From contig CM060194.1 in NCBI GenBank assembly GCA_030549335.1, positions 34,182,171 to 34,246,170 of the forward strand: 64,000 nucleotides of DNA, read 5' to 3'. Of this stretch, positions 23,416 to 34,906 are shown piece after piece; the stretch's first letter is position 1; the number at the start of each line of letters is the position of its first letter. The translations under genes were made by a program, and so were the position numbers. The notes below the pieces were generated by a model. That model was given only the letters and a program-made list of their open reading frames with translations, did no database searches and was not told where the DNA came from. The stretch comes from Pontederia crassipes (Eukaryota; Streptophyta; Magnoliopsida; Commelinales; Pontederiaceae).

Positions 23416-26400
23416 ATGGCTGCTGCCAGCGCCACTCGTCTCTGTCACATTACCACCATCCTTCCCAATATGGCAGGAGCAGCAGCGGCTGGTAAACAAA
23501 AGCCCACGCACCCATCAGCCGCCACAGCAACAATCACACCATCAACCGCCTTCTTTGCGCCGTCCAAATCTCTGGCCTTTATTAACCGCCATCGTCGCCA
23601 TCGTGATGCAGTGATGCAAAGCGCAAACTTCCTCCTTTCTCCCCCTTCCCCTTCCCCTTCCCCTTCGCCTTCCCCTCTCCCTCTGTGTTCTCCTCTCAGG
23701 GCCTTTGCTTCCCGTAGCGGCGTGGAAATCTCGGAGGAAAGCGCCTCCTTTTCCCTGGCTCCGGCGCCGGTGGTCCTTGGATTCCAAGCGATGGAGGACC
23801 CCGAGTCGAACAGGTGGGCGAGGGAGCTCGATGTGGCGGTGAGGGTGGTGCAGATGGCCTGTTCCCTCTGCCAGAAGGTTCAAAGCGAGCTCCTTGGCAG
23901 GAACAGGGAGCAGATCAAGTCGAAGGATGACGATTCCCCGGTCACGGTTGCAGGTTCTTGCTTTACGGTTTCCCTTTTCGCCTCCATGTGTTGTTCCTTT
24001 TTTTTCTAGAATTTGGGTACGTTTTACGTGCGACATCCGATTGAATGAAGAAAGACTCGATCTTTTTAGGAAAGATTGATTATTCGCAATTGCATCAATG
24101 AGATATCTATTTGTGAATCCCCAGTTGGTTCATTGCTTCTCAACCCTTTCATCTGCTGTTGTCTTAATATTCTTTTGCAGATTTCTTTCTTTTTTTTCCC
24201 TAATACGATGGCTAATTTTTGGAACTTTTTATTTCGCCTTCTATGGCAAACTTGGCCGAATAGATGTGCAAATCTTGTAGAGAAAATAATATCACGATAA
24301 GGTCTCCTACCGTACCAAGCCTAATGAATAGGGTTTGCAAGCAAGAATACTTTCATGTTAAGAGGATTTGTTCTTAAATATATTGGATAAACTACGTTAT
24401 ATTGTTTTCATTCAGGTGAAAACATATTTCTTAGCTAGATGTCTACATGCTGGTTGATGTCGAATTTATTGGTCCCATCATTATGCATTCTCAGTGAACA
24501 CTGAGGCACCAAATACATGATTGCAGAATATGATGAAGAAAAATAAATTCAATGGATTAGGCACACACAGCATGAGAACACAAAGGCTCTTCTATACATT
24601 GGCTATCATGATCTTTGTTTTCTGATGAAGACACTCTTCAAGTAGACAAAGAAATCTCCTTTTGTTCCTAAATTTGATAAGGGAAAGAAAGAGCTGTTGC
24701 AAAAATCACTCGTTAGCTATGGTAACCTCCTAGTAGAAATCCAGCATTGTGATGATTGAACCTTAAGAGTTAGTTTAAGACTATTTAGTTTGGTTTGACT
24801 GTTCGTGAGGCTCATCTTTTAATCTGCAATGGATGGGTAAGGGCAGAGATGGAGATTTAGTTCAACCAAACTGTCAAGATGACAATCCATAAATGTGCTA
24901 ATCTTTTCTATTTGTAGTTTTGATCATTTAGCCAAATGGTTACAGATTGCCAAACTATATTTAATGCTAAACATTATTTATATCCAAATCCAACGACTCT
25001 TCATAAATCATTCATAGTTTAATGCGATGAGACTAAAACATGCGTTAAAACTGAATGTCCCTACAAGTTGCACACGAAATGGCTAATACTGATCCAATTA
25101 ATCCTTGTGATTAATTGTTATGTTGATATTCTTGCCTGTGTGAGTTGTTGAAAATATCAGGCTTGAGATTTGTACAAATTCTATCAATAAACTTGAGAAA
25201 AATCCTCAAGGTTATAGTCTCGGTGCACAGTATAGAACAATATCCATTGTTAGGTTTATTCTATATTCATGTTGAAAAAGAGAGGCACAATAGACTTGAG
25301 GCTAAGCACAAGTATTTATCTGTGTTCTTCTGTACAATAGACTTGTCTAGGTTTTATATATCTTGAATATTATTGATGTTATACCATGTAAACGTACTGT
25401 AGGATAGCATCAATTTATGTCTCTAGATGTTAAAATTTATGGTTTTACTTGCTGAACAGATTGGGGTGTCCAAGCTATGGTTAACTGGATACTCTCAGAT
25501 TGTTTTGGTGCTGAAAATGCATCAATTGTAGCTGAAGAAGATGTAGAAGCTCTTTCACGAACGGACGCCACAATATTACTGGAATCTGTGGTCAGTGCTG
25601 TAAATGAATGCCTTCTTGAAGCTCCGAAATATGGACTAAAAGGCCCTGCACAAGCTCTTGGAACAAAAGATGTCCTTGAAGCTATTCGCAGATGTAATTC
25701 GACTGGAGGTCCCAAAGGAAGATTTTGGGTCCTTGATCCTGTGGATGGAACTTTGGGATTTGTACGTGGGGATCAGTATGCTATTGCCCTTGCACTAATA
25801 GAGGATGGTGATGTAGTCCTTGGCGTTCTCGGGTGCCCTAACTATCCTATGCAGAAGGAGTGGCTCAATTATCATCAACGCTACTACAGACTGATGACCA
25901 CTTTGTCTCCTCCAACAGCTGGATCCTGGCATAAAGGTTGTGTAATGTATGCTCATAAGGGTAGTGGTGAGGCTTGGATGCAACCGTTAGTGCACGATTT
26001 TGAAGAGCTTGATGTCCACAGTACCAGGAGACAAATTCGAGTATCATCCATCAGCGATCCTGCATTTGCAACTTTTTGTGAACCTGTAGAGAAGGCTAAC
26101 TCAAGTCACTCTTTTACAGCTGGTCTGGCACATAGCGTAGGCATGAGGTAATACTTCAAGAAGAGTAACCTTGCTTTGCCTATCCATAACAAAGTTGCTG
26201 CTGCTTTCATCTTCTAAACCTCAGGTTCTTTGCTTTATGAACATCGTATTTTACAACTGAACAAATTGACACAAAATGAAGCTTAAATGCTCTTAAATAG
26301 ACAAAAAAACTATGCTATTACATGAACAGAATCTAGCTAATATTTTCTAAGAAGTTAATGCTCTCATTGCAATATTTTGTTGGAAATTTCCAAATCACCT

Positions 26401-26742
26401 CTTAATTGTCCCTTTTGGTTTAATTGTTCTGCTTGCAGAAATCAGCCATTGCGAGTATATAGCATGGTAAAGTATGCTGCAATAGCCCGTGGTGATGCAG
26501 AGATCTTTATGAAATTTGCAAGGGCTGGTTACAAGGAAAAGATTTGGGACCATGCTGCAGGAGTGGTAATCATACAGGAGGCTGGGGGAGTAGTCACAGA
26601 TGCTGGGGATCGTCCACTGGACTTCTCCAAAGGCGTGTACTTGGAAGATCTAGATCGGGGCATAATTGCTTGTTCTGGTGCTTTGCTGCATGATAAAATT
26701 ATCCAAGCGGTTGACGCGAGCTGGGACTCATCTAATTTATGA
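23416..26742 (+). CDS. HAL2-like 3'(2'),5'-bisphosphate nucleotidase (PAP phosphatase), organelle-targeted
   Basis: There are three exons, 23416-23953, 25460-26147 and 26439-26742, with GT-AG introns of 1506 and 291 bp; they encode 509 residues. The start ATG has a strong context (CCCATGG). Family-specific metal-binding residues are all present: EED at 205-207, DPVDGT at 272-277 and WDHAAG at 445-450. The family dephosphorylates 3'-phosphoadenosine 5'-phosphate (PAP), a by-product of sulfation and a stress retrograde signal, to AMP; some members also act on inositol phosphates. The sequence resembles Arabidopsis HAL2-like At5g54390, annotated as a putative mitochondrial PAP phosphatase. About 125 N-terminal residues are alanine/serine-rich and basic with a PSPSPS run from a microsatellite, consistent with a transit peptide. 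Met at about residue 127 (MEDPESNRW) could be an internal start giving an untargeted form. Exon 2 begins DWGVQA, completing the conserved SPVTVAD motif across the splice. Confidence 0.92.
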
Positions 26743-27927
26743 AGTTTTCTCAGTGTTGCTTTGGCCAAACGGAATGTTCGCCGTGTCAACAATGTAAGTA
26801 CTAGCTGTAAATATATTTTTAGTGACAAAATATGTATCGCCATTGGCCTTTCGCTGGTACTTGGTAGGATATCCTTTGTCCTTTTTGACAACTGGTTTGC
26901 AGGGTTGGCCAAGAGGTTGACGACAGATGACAGAACTGACTCACCTTGGACGAAATTCATCCCCGCTTTGAATTTCGATAATAACCAAGCTAAATAAGAA
27001 GTTGGAGGTAACTACCAACAAAATACAATAGCATTGAAAAGAAAACAGATAATATGCCAGTTCGTGGGAAAGAACCTGGCATCTGATATACAGTGGGAAA
27101 TGTCAATCCGATCATGTCTGTGTGCATTGTGTTTTGCACATGATTGACCTCTGTATTTTCTTTTGTGTTGAATGATATAGGTGACATAAGCTGCTGCATA
27201 TGCATGATATTGCTTGGAGAAATTTGCCTTTCTTGGAACTCTCATGAGGTATTAGGTAATATAAGCCTCGTGCTGCAACATTCAATTGCAAAATAAATAA
27301 GAGAAATGGCAGCTCAATCATACAAATTTAGAAAGTGAATGTTACCAATACCAACCTGGTTTGCAACAAAGTATATCAATCAACAAGCCGTATTTCGTGA
27401 ATTGCTTTCTTTGGATTTGGCATGGGTGCTTTTCTTGACAGTACAGTATCTCATCGATTTGGTTGCCCTTAACGTTTACCAAATTTCCTTCATGCCAAAC
27501 TTTTGCTGAGATGTCTACTAGACTCGATGAGAAACAGTTCTCAATTCCCATTTCTTCCCGTGTATATGTCCTCCTAAGGTCAGGTTTAGAAAAAAATGTT
27601 GAGAAGGATCAAGGATTTTATTTAGCTGTCTTGGTCCAAACAAATAATGCCTTGGACGCTTTATTTTTTTCCAGTGCCAATACTTTCATTATATCTGTCT
27701 AAAAAAATCTGAAGCAAATGGGGATAAATAAAAGGGGGGCGAGCAGTTTTTTTTGGTTGTCATCCAGTGTCCTGTGCGGCTCCGCAGTTAAGAGTTATGT
27801 GCACTACACAGTTTCGACTTATCATCGAGTTCGACTATCAACCTCGACTAGTTTGATTTTCAATGAAAGTTTTTTGCATTCGTAAAAGTTCGAATTTGAG
27901 ACTTGCATAATCGATGGGTGCTATTAT
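26743..27927. other. 3' flank of the PAP phosphatase gene and spacer
   Basis: No further coding homology was found. The first few hundred bases are probably 3' UTR. The rest is ordinary AT-rich DNA up to the copia LTR. Confidence 0.5.
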
Positions 27928-28156
27928 TGTTATAGTGTGATCGTATTGGTCACGGGCGGTTGTCGAAGCAACCACCGATGAAGCGGTGGCCGCTCGCGGT
28001 CATGAATGATTGCCGGAAAAGGCAACATCGGCGAAGCGGTGCGTCCATTTGTCGGACAGCGGCGCGGTTGAAGGGGGTGGATTAGACGGTGCATGCGCCT
28101 ATAAATAGAGGAAGAGACCATCCAGGGAGCTCCAATCAGTTGATCTAAACATTACA
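27928..28156 (+). repeat. 5' LTR of copia fossil
   Basis: 229 bp, TG...CA, with TATA-like CTATAAATAG at about 28099, immediately before the primer-binding site. Confidence 0.85.
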
Positions 28157-28240
28157 TTGGTATCAAAGCAAGTGATCTTCCTGTGCGAACGTAGTTTTCT
28201 TCTTTCGACGAACCACACGAGCGTTTGAGTTTAAAAAGTC

Positions 28241-28380
28241 TTTTATCGTCTCCTCCAGCATTTTTGTCTTCATCCAGTGAATTTTTCCCAACAACAAGAA
28301 ACAACTATTTCTTCCAGTTTCTTGTTGGGAAAAATTCGACGGATGAAGACAAAAGTATTGGAGGAGACGACAAAAGATTT
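28241..28380. repeat. Long imperfect inverted repeat inside the copia leader
   Basis: Two arms of about 62 bases, one ending in CAACAAGAAAC and the other starting GTTTCTTGTTGGG, are near reverse complements around a loop of about 15 bases. In RNA this would form a long stem. It overlaps a 68-residue open frame that is best explained by the repeat. Confidence 0.7.
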
Positions 28381-29605
28381 TCTACTGTTGTCCAAGGAAG
28401 GAGGGCAACAATAGCACTTGTGCACTTATAGGATCAAGTTTCTCCAACTCCTTTGGCGAAAAGAAGGCAAATAAGATAATATCTCATACTTAGAGAAAAT
28501 TTTTAATGTTCAATGCTCCAAGAAATACTCATGTTCTTATGATTTCTCTTCTCTCAAGGCATGCCGAAAATGCCTTAACACCAGAGGGTAGTTTGCCCAA
28601 CTTCCCAAGTAGATAACCACATCCCTTTAAGTCAATTCGAGATTTGGGCTTTAGTCAACCATACTTGGCCCTTAGTTCCTTCTTCCTTATTGGCTTCTCA
28701 TAGGTTGCATTTTTTTTATAGTTTTGGCATCCCTTGGTGTTACACCTTTTCATGAAAGGTGTCAGGTGCGTGAACACACCAATTCATTCACACCCTTTGG
28801 ACAATGTATCCTTTGAGTAATGCACCCCTTTAGTCCACTTCGAGTTGGTTGCCATCCCACATGAAAACACCCATCGACCAAGTTCCTCTTCTTCCAATAT
28901 GTGCACTATGTTTCGGGACATGACCGCTCGATAGTTATAATAATCGCCGCTCACATTTGCCAACGTACACTCGTATTGTCCTAGAAGATGGTGCACCTAA
29001 GTTTGCTTTAATGCTGGACTTCCAGACTCCTCCTCTATATGTCCTTAATGTCTTAATTGGTCTTCCCAATTTCTTCTCCACTTCCGTTTTATATCTCTTG
29101 AATGTCTCAAAAACATTCGACTTCTTGTCCAAAAGATAGACATAGGAGAACCTTGAAAAATAATAAATGAATATATTATGTACAAGTGCGAGACTTTGTG
29201 TTACTTCGTGGATGTAGATATAGAGATTGTATAGATCTTATTTCATACAATGAAGCAATGACTTCGGTTGAGTCAGAATCATGGACGATCGTCATGAGAG
29301 ATGAAATTGACTTTATTAATTAGAACAGAGTATGAGAACTATACGATTTTCTAAAATGTCGACAATGCATATGGTGCAAATGGGTATTCAAGAAAAAGTA
29401 TTGAGCGAATGGTATTATTGAGAAGCACAAAGCCAGATTAGTTATCAAGGATTACACTCAGCAAAACGGTATAGACTTCTAGAAAATATATTCTCCGGTA
29501 GCTAAATTTGCATCTATCAGATCATCTTAGCAATAATGACATATGGATCTGAAATTCTTCTAGATGGATGTTAAGATTGTCTTCCTCAACGGAGAGTTGA
29601 GTCAA

Positions 29606-29644
<39 letters not shown>

Positions 29645-30912
29645 CAACTTGATGTTTTCAAGTGGAAAGTCAGAAGAATATGATTTATAAGTAGAAAAAG
29701 TCACTGCATGGCTTGAAACAATTATCTCGTCAATGGTACCGAAAGTTCCATATAACAGTCATTTAAATTTGTTTCGTCGCAAACAAGTTAAATAATTATG
29801 TGTATATCAAGAATAGTGGTCGAGCAAGTTTATTATAATGTCATTATATGTCAATGACATTTTGCTCACCGAAAATGATGTCTCAATGCTTAACAAAGTA
29901 AAAGAAAAGTTAAGCAAGGAATTTGAAATGAATGACATGGGGGAAGCTTCATATGTCCTTGGAATTCAAATTACTCGAGACAGAAGCTCAAGGACATTGA
30001 GCTTGAATCAAGAACATATTTGAACAAGACACTGAAGGGATTTGGAATGCAGAATAGCAATCCAGCACCAACACTTCTCGTTGTTGGAAAAAAGACTCAG
30101 CAAAAGTCAATGTCCTAATTCAGGACAAAAACCTTTAGAGGTCCCATATGCGCAAGTTGTGGGGAGCTTGATGTATGCAATGACGTGTACAAGGCCTCAT
30201 TTGGCTTATCCAATAAGACTAGTTAGTAGATTTTAAAATAATTTCGAGACGACACATTGAGAAGCCATAAAGAGGATTATGCGATAACTGAAAGGCACTA
30301 CACAATTGAAACTAAACACTTGAGGTTATAGGTTATTCGGATGCGGATTTCAGTGGAGATATTAATGATAAAAAATCCACATTGTGTCATTTATTTATGT
30401 TAGAAGGTACAACTATTTCTTGGAGTAGCACGAAACAAGGATGGCCAGACACACAAGAAGCTGAATATATAGCCTGCAGTATGACAACCACTTATGCGGA
30501 ATGGATCAAACGTTTCCTTACGAAATTTTGTCTCAATCTATGCAGTGGACCAGTGCCGATGTACTATGATAATCAAGCTGTAATAAACTTGATATATAGT
30601 GGAGCAAATAATCTCAAAGGAAAACATATTGAAATCGAATATCATTATATACAAGATATAGTAGAAAGAATGAAGTGATCATAACATATTTGCCTACTAG
30701 TGACATATTAGTTGATTTTCTTATCAAGAGAATTGAACATGTTAGTTTAATGAGACTTAGGAATATTTGAGTCAGAATGAAGTTTCATAAATAATGAACT
30801 TCGAGATATCATCTCCATACTCCACGAATAGTGGAAGTATCAAAGTCGGAAATTACACCACACGAATAGTAGGAATGTCAAAATTACATGACTAGAACGG
30901 TCAAGTGGGAGA

Positions 30913-31141
30913 TGTTATAGTGTGCCCATGATGGTCACGGGCGGTTGCCAGAGAAACAGTCGACAAAGTGGTGCAGCCACTCGCGGTCACGAACGATTGC
31001 CAAAGAAGGTACTGCATCAAAGCGGTGCGTTCGTTCATCGGAAAGGAGTGCGGTTCAAGGGGTGGAGTGGACGGTGCATGCACCTATAAATAGAGGAAGA
31101 GGATGCCCAGGGAGCTCCAATCAGTTGATCCAAACATTATA
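30913..31141 (+). repeat. 3' LTR of copia fossil
   Basis: 229 bp and collinear with the 5' LTR, including the TATA-like word and GGGAGCTCCAATCAGTTGAT. Confidence 0.85.
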
Positions 31142-31158
31142 GTTATTCACTCCTATCT

Positions 31159-31338
31159 CTCGTTGCTGGAGGCCATGAGTTTTCTTTTGGCAGAAAACAC
31201 TTTGTACTATCAATGTCACCTCGTTGCTGACGATGAGTTTTCTATTGGGAGGAAACACTTTGTACTGTCAACATCACCTCGTTGCTAGAGGCGATGAGTT
31301 TTCTATTGGGAGGAAACACTTTGTACTATCAAAGTTAC
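31159..31338. repeat. Three-copy tandem repeat, about 60-bp unit
   Basis: Units at 31159-31219, 31220-31277 and 31278-31338 each start CTCGTTGCT and contain AAACACTTTGTACT. A partial fourth start follows. The 3' units are most alike. The repeat lies just outside the copia 3' LTR and codes for nothing recognisable. Confidence 0.85.
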
Positions 31339-31412
31339 CTCTGTTGTCGGGAGAAAATATTTACAAAGGGAACTCGGCGAGAACAAAAATGATCATGTCG
31401 CGAGAGAAAATA

Positions 31413-32507
31413 TGACACCCACATTTTTTTGAACCGATGCTTCATATTGGTTGAAATGGATTTTGATTGTAGCTAGACCAATTTGTTTTCCTACCGTCGA
31501 ACCAAGCATGATGGGATCAGCTCCGAGACCTAACAAATATTTGAGTTAATAGGATAAAAGATAAAAATTGAGGGATGTCAAGACATATGCAGAATTATTA
31601 TTGTTTATCGATAAAAGTTTTCACCTAAAGTGAGAGATTTACTCTTATCCAAAGATAAGAAAATTGTTGTGACCTAATCGACAATCGACCGACGTCACAA
31701 GACTGAAGTATTTGTATGATGTATCTTATAAACAATTTTTCCAATAATAATGGAAATATAAGAAGTTGAAGGACAACTTGCATTGATCAAAATAATAACT
31801 TAAACATTGATTGATTCTATATATGTATATTATCACTGAACAACTTACTGATATAAATGGCATTAAATATTGATTGATTATTTTATTATCGAACATCTCA
31901 TCGAATATCATAAATAACATTCGACATCAATTCAATTGCTTAGTATATTATTGAACGCAACATTGATATCACAATATTGAACCACATATGAATTTAACAA
32001 ATCTTATTGAACTATTCGTTATACGAAGAAATTACTAGAAACTAATTATAGAATATTGCCTTAGGTTTATTTTAATAAAGGTCTCATCAATTTTCGTTCG
32101 CCTTTAGAAATATTGTGCTTACTTTATATAAATTAGCAATTTCATTGTTATTATTTCCTCATGTATGATTGTGAAATAGATGGGAGAATTACCTCTCTGA
32201 ATTTGTTTTATGTAAGATCAAGATAATAATATGTAGACTATTGGTGTGCAACATAGTGCTCATTGAAACTTATGTAGCCACCGAGCTTAATGTTTTCATA
32301 TGAATATTAAGTTGTAACAAAGGGCGTAAATCTTTTATTAATTTTATTATTATCTCAAGTTTTCATACTTTGGCATTTAATACAATTTTTTTTTCTTCGT
32401 TTCTCATTTAGTGTCTTTTGCTGATGTGTCATTAAAATGGTCAAAGTCGAGCATTCTTTAGGATCTCTCTTAATAGATTTTTCTCAAAGTGGATTTTAGG
32501 GTGTTAC
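31413..32507 (+). repeat. Probable solo LTR (Ty3/gypsy type), 1.1 kb
   Basis: It begins TGACACCCACATTTTTTTG and ends TTTTAGGGTGTTACA, the usual form of plant gypsy LTR ends, and it resembles the ends of the LTR at 61620-62974. The flanking pentamers do not match, so an intact target duplication is absent or the edges are slightly off. Confidence 0.4.
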
Positions 32508-34579
32508 ATTGGGACTAGACAAGATTAAAAAACAAGGACCGATTATATTATATTATATTATATTATACTTATATTATATTAATTTTTAAATTAGCTTAAA
32601 TTGTCTTATTAATATTATATATTGAGACATTATTATCATCATCATTATAATCAACTCTTAAATTTTCTTATAATTAAATGTTTTATTTTAAAATAAATTA
32701 TAAGTTTGTCTTAAGTGAAATTGACTGTCCAAATATTAATCGCAATAAAATTAGAAATGACCTTTAGAAACTCGTATTAAGTGCTAGTAGTCACATGTTC
32801 GAGTCTTGGAGCCATCACCTTAGTTAGAAAATAAATCATTATTGCTCTATCTTCTTGGCTCCAAATTAGTCTAGTGCTAGTAGTCTTAAACACCGAAGAC
32901 CTCCTGTAGATTTGGATAAAAAAAACTCATATTGACCACCCTTAGGGGTGGCCCACCTAGCTAAGCCAAATGGATGAATCACAATCTTGAACCCATATTG
33001 ACCACCTTAAGGGTGTCCTGACCAAAGTCGGTTCAGAATATGAAATGCCCACTGTTGGAAACATGAGCTTTGATGATTCTCGCCTGAGATTGATCGAAAC
33101 GTCATTGCCGGAAGAGAAGAGGAAAACAAGAAGTTGCAGAAGGAAATTTTTATATTCAAAAGTAAAAGTGGATTACAGCACATTGGGCACCAAACTAGAA
33201 ATCTAACATCCCATTTATACTAATGACTAACCCATATACCCCAATATACAAACACTACACTAAAGTCACAAAGTATAAGAGTAAAATATCGACAACACAA
33301 CTACTCGGTCCGAAGCCCACTGCTAGACTCGGTGATGTGCAAAACCTTTGAATCTGCGAAGAAGACAAACATATGCTGGCCAGTAGACGAACTGAAAGTG
33401 ATGATGAAGATGCCAACACTGATGCCACAAACATTGACTTGAAGAGAGCTTGCATAACAAAAGAAGATGAAAACAAGAAGAAGAACAAAGAAGGCAGAAC
33501 AGAGAGATGTTATCACAGTTCCGATCGGAGATGTAGATGATGAAGATTTTGTTGCTGCCAACAACAAAAATAGTAAATCAACAAACACTGAAACACTCGG
33601 TGATCTTGAAGCCAAAAATTCGAAAGACATCAGAGGATGATCGGAGATAAGACAAACTCCCGATCTCGATAACCCAGAGAAGAATAAATAAGAAGAAATT
33701 GAAACATTGATACGACGTCGGCGACAAGAACATGCCAACAACACTAGTAATAGAGGAGACAAGCTCCAAAAAATGGACAAACGATCGTCGACAATCGACG
33801 TCAATCACCACCATAAAAATGAGAGGAGGCGAGGCTCCAACAATCGATGAGAACAACTCGATCAACGAACAAAATGGAGACAAAATGCCAAAATCCGGAC
33901 AAAGATGCTGAAAACAATGTCGAATTATGATCAATAACAAAAATGACACCTAAAAAACAAATGAGATGGAACTTCGATGAAACGAACCTAAGCTCAAGAA
34001 GAAATCGGCCACATGACTGAGAATCATAATGGAAGAGACAATATGTGATTGTTGGCCAGAAGGGAAAATTGCAAAGAAGAAAGAAGAAACAGGGAAAGAC
34101 ATAGAGAGAAAACTACTATCAACAAAAATTGTAGAGAAAAATGAATGGAAGAAATTGGAAGAAACGAGAAACATAGTAATTGCTGGCGAGAATTGACGAG
34201 AAAGAATCAAGCAACACAGAGAAGAACGAGAGATGATACACTGAAGAACAAACTAGAGAATCGACGACGTTCGTCTTTGAAGATCTCAGCGTTATCGACA
34301 AATCGAGTAGATCGACGACGATCAACTAAATCGATGATCACTGGTGTGGCCTAGGCTTACGGTAATTAACAACAATGGTAAATTATTATTATTGTGATTA
34401 ATAATAAAGTTAATATGTTAATTTAATAAAGATATAATATGTTATTTGTACTCACCAACAACGTGAGTACAAATAAGAGTTTATTTAACAACAATGATAA
34501 AATTATTATTATTGTGATTAATAATAAAGATGTAATATTGCTAGTAATATTTATTATACTAGATAATTGCATTACTTTT
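32508..34579. other. Unassigned region with purine-rich plus strand
   Basis: From about 33.06 to 34.3 kb the plus strand is strikingly purine-rich. The minus strand therefore gives long hydrophobic or serine-rich frames (for example 167 codons at 33301-33804) that match no family I know. A direct repeat of about 42 bases (AACAACAATG...) occurs at 34367-34408 and 34487-34528. A B-box-like GTTCGAGTC lies at 32797-32805 but without a matching A box. Confidence 0.4.
34442..34476. repeat. Perfect 14-bp inverted repeat (hairpin)
   Basis: TTATTTGTACTCAC and its exact reverse complement are separated by CAACAAC, between the two copies of a 42-base direct repeat. Confidence 0.9.
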
Positions 34580-34873
34580 TGTAAAACCCACACAAGTCGG
34601 ATAGACAAAAATGCCCTTACAATGAGGGACAAATTGAGTCTTTTAGCAAAAGAGAAAATAAAGTATAAAGCAAAAAATCAAGATTAATAGATGGACTAAA
34701 ATATCCTTAAAAGAAAAAGCATCTTATGGATATTATTATCTTTTTGCAAAAAGTAAATCCGTGGATCAAAATACCCTTTAAAGTAAAGGTGATTGGAGGG
34801 TCATTATGTAATTCGAAATGAGACAAAATAATTAATCCTAAAACCTTGCTCCCTCCCACTTAACCTCTCTCAT

Positions 34874-34874
<1 letters not shown>

Positions 34875-34904
<30 letters not shown>
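34875..34904. repeat. Run of 30 cytosines
   Basis: Uninterrupted C30 within the solo LTR. The other strand is G30, able to form G-quadruplex structures. The length may be inexact for sequencing reasons. Confidence 0.9.

Positions 34905-34906
<2 letters not shown>

Larger units (their letters stand above)
27928..31141 (+). mobile_element. Ty1/copia LTR retrotransposon fossil
   Basis: Two LTRs of equal length (229 bp) lie at 27928-28156 and 30913-31141. Both start TGTTATAGTGTG, contain CCTATAAATAGAGG and end ATTACA or ATTATA. The 5' LTR is followed by TGGTATCAAAGC, the primer-binding site. The 3' LTR is preceded by a purine tract (GTGGGAGA). Flanking bases ATTAT and GTTAT are a near-match for a 5-bp target duplication. 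Forward-strand homology to reverse transcriptase and RNase H covers about 29.2-30.7 kb (YVNDILLTEND; NQAVINLIYSGANN). Integrase-like sequence at about 28.9-29.1 kb reads on the other strand. The element is short for the family and broken in many places. By eye the LTRs differ at roughly a fifth of positions, so it is old. Confidence 0.85.

Noticed and set aside
23542-24036. 164-codon minus-strand frame
   Set aside because: Antisense shadow of the PAP phosphatase first exon.
31159-31338. CRISPR-like array
   Set aside because: The units are head-to-tail minisatellite copies without unique spacers, in plant DNA.
32780-33010. Possible SINE (B-box-like GTTCGAGTC)
   Set aside because: No A box at the right distance and no tail or target duplication.
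33301-33804. 167-codon minus-strand frame
   Set aside because: Low-complexity serine/phenylalanine frame opposite purine-rich DNA; no motif, and no support for a gene.
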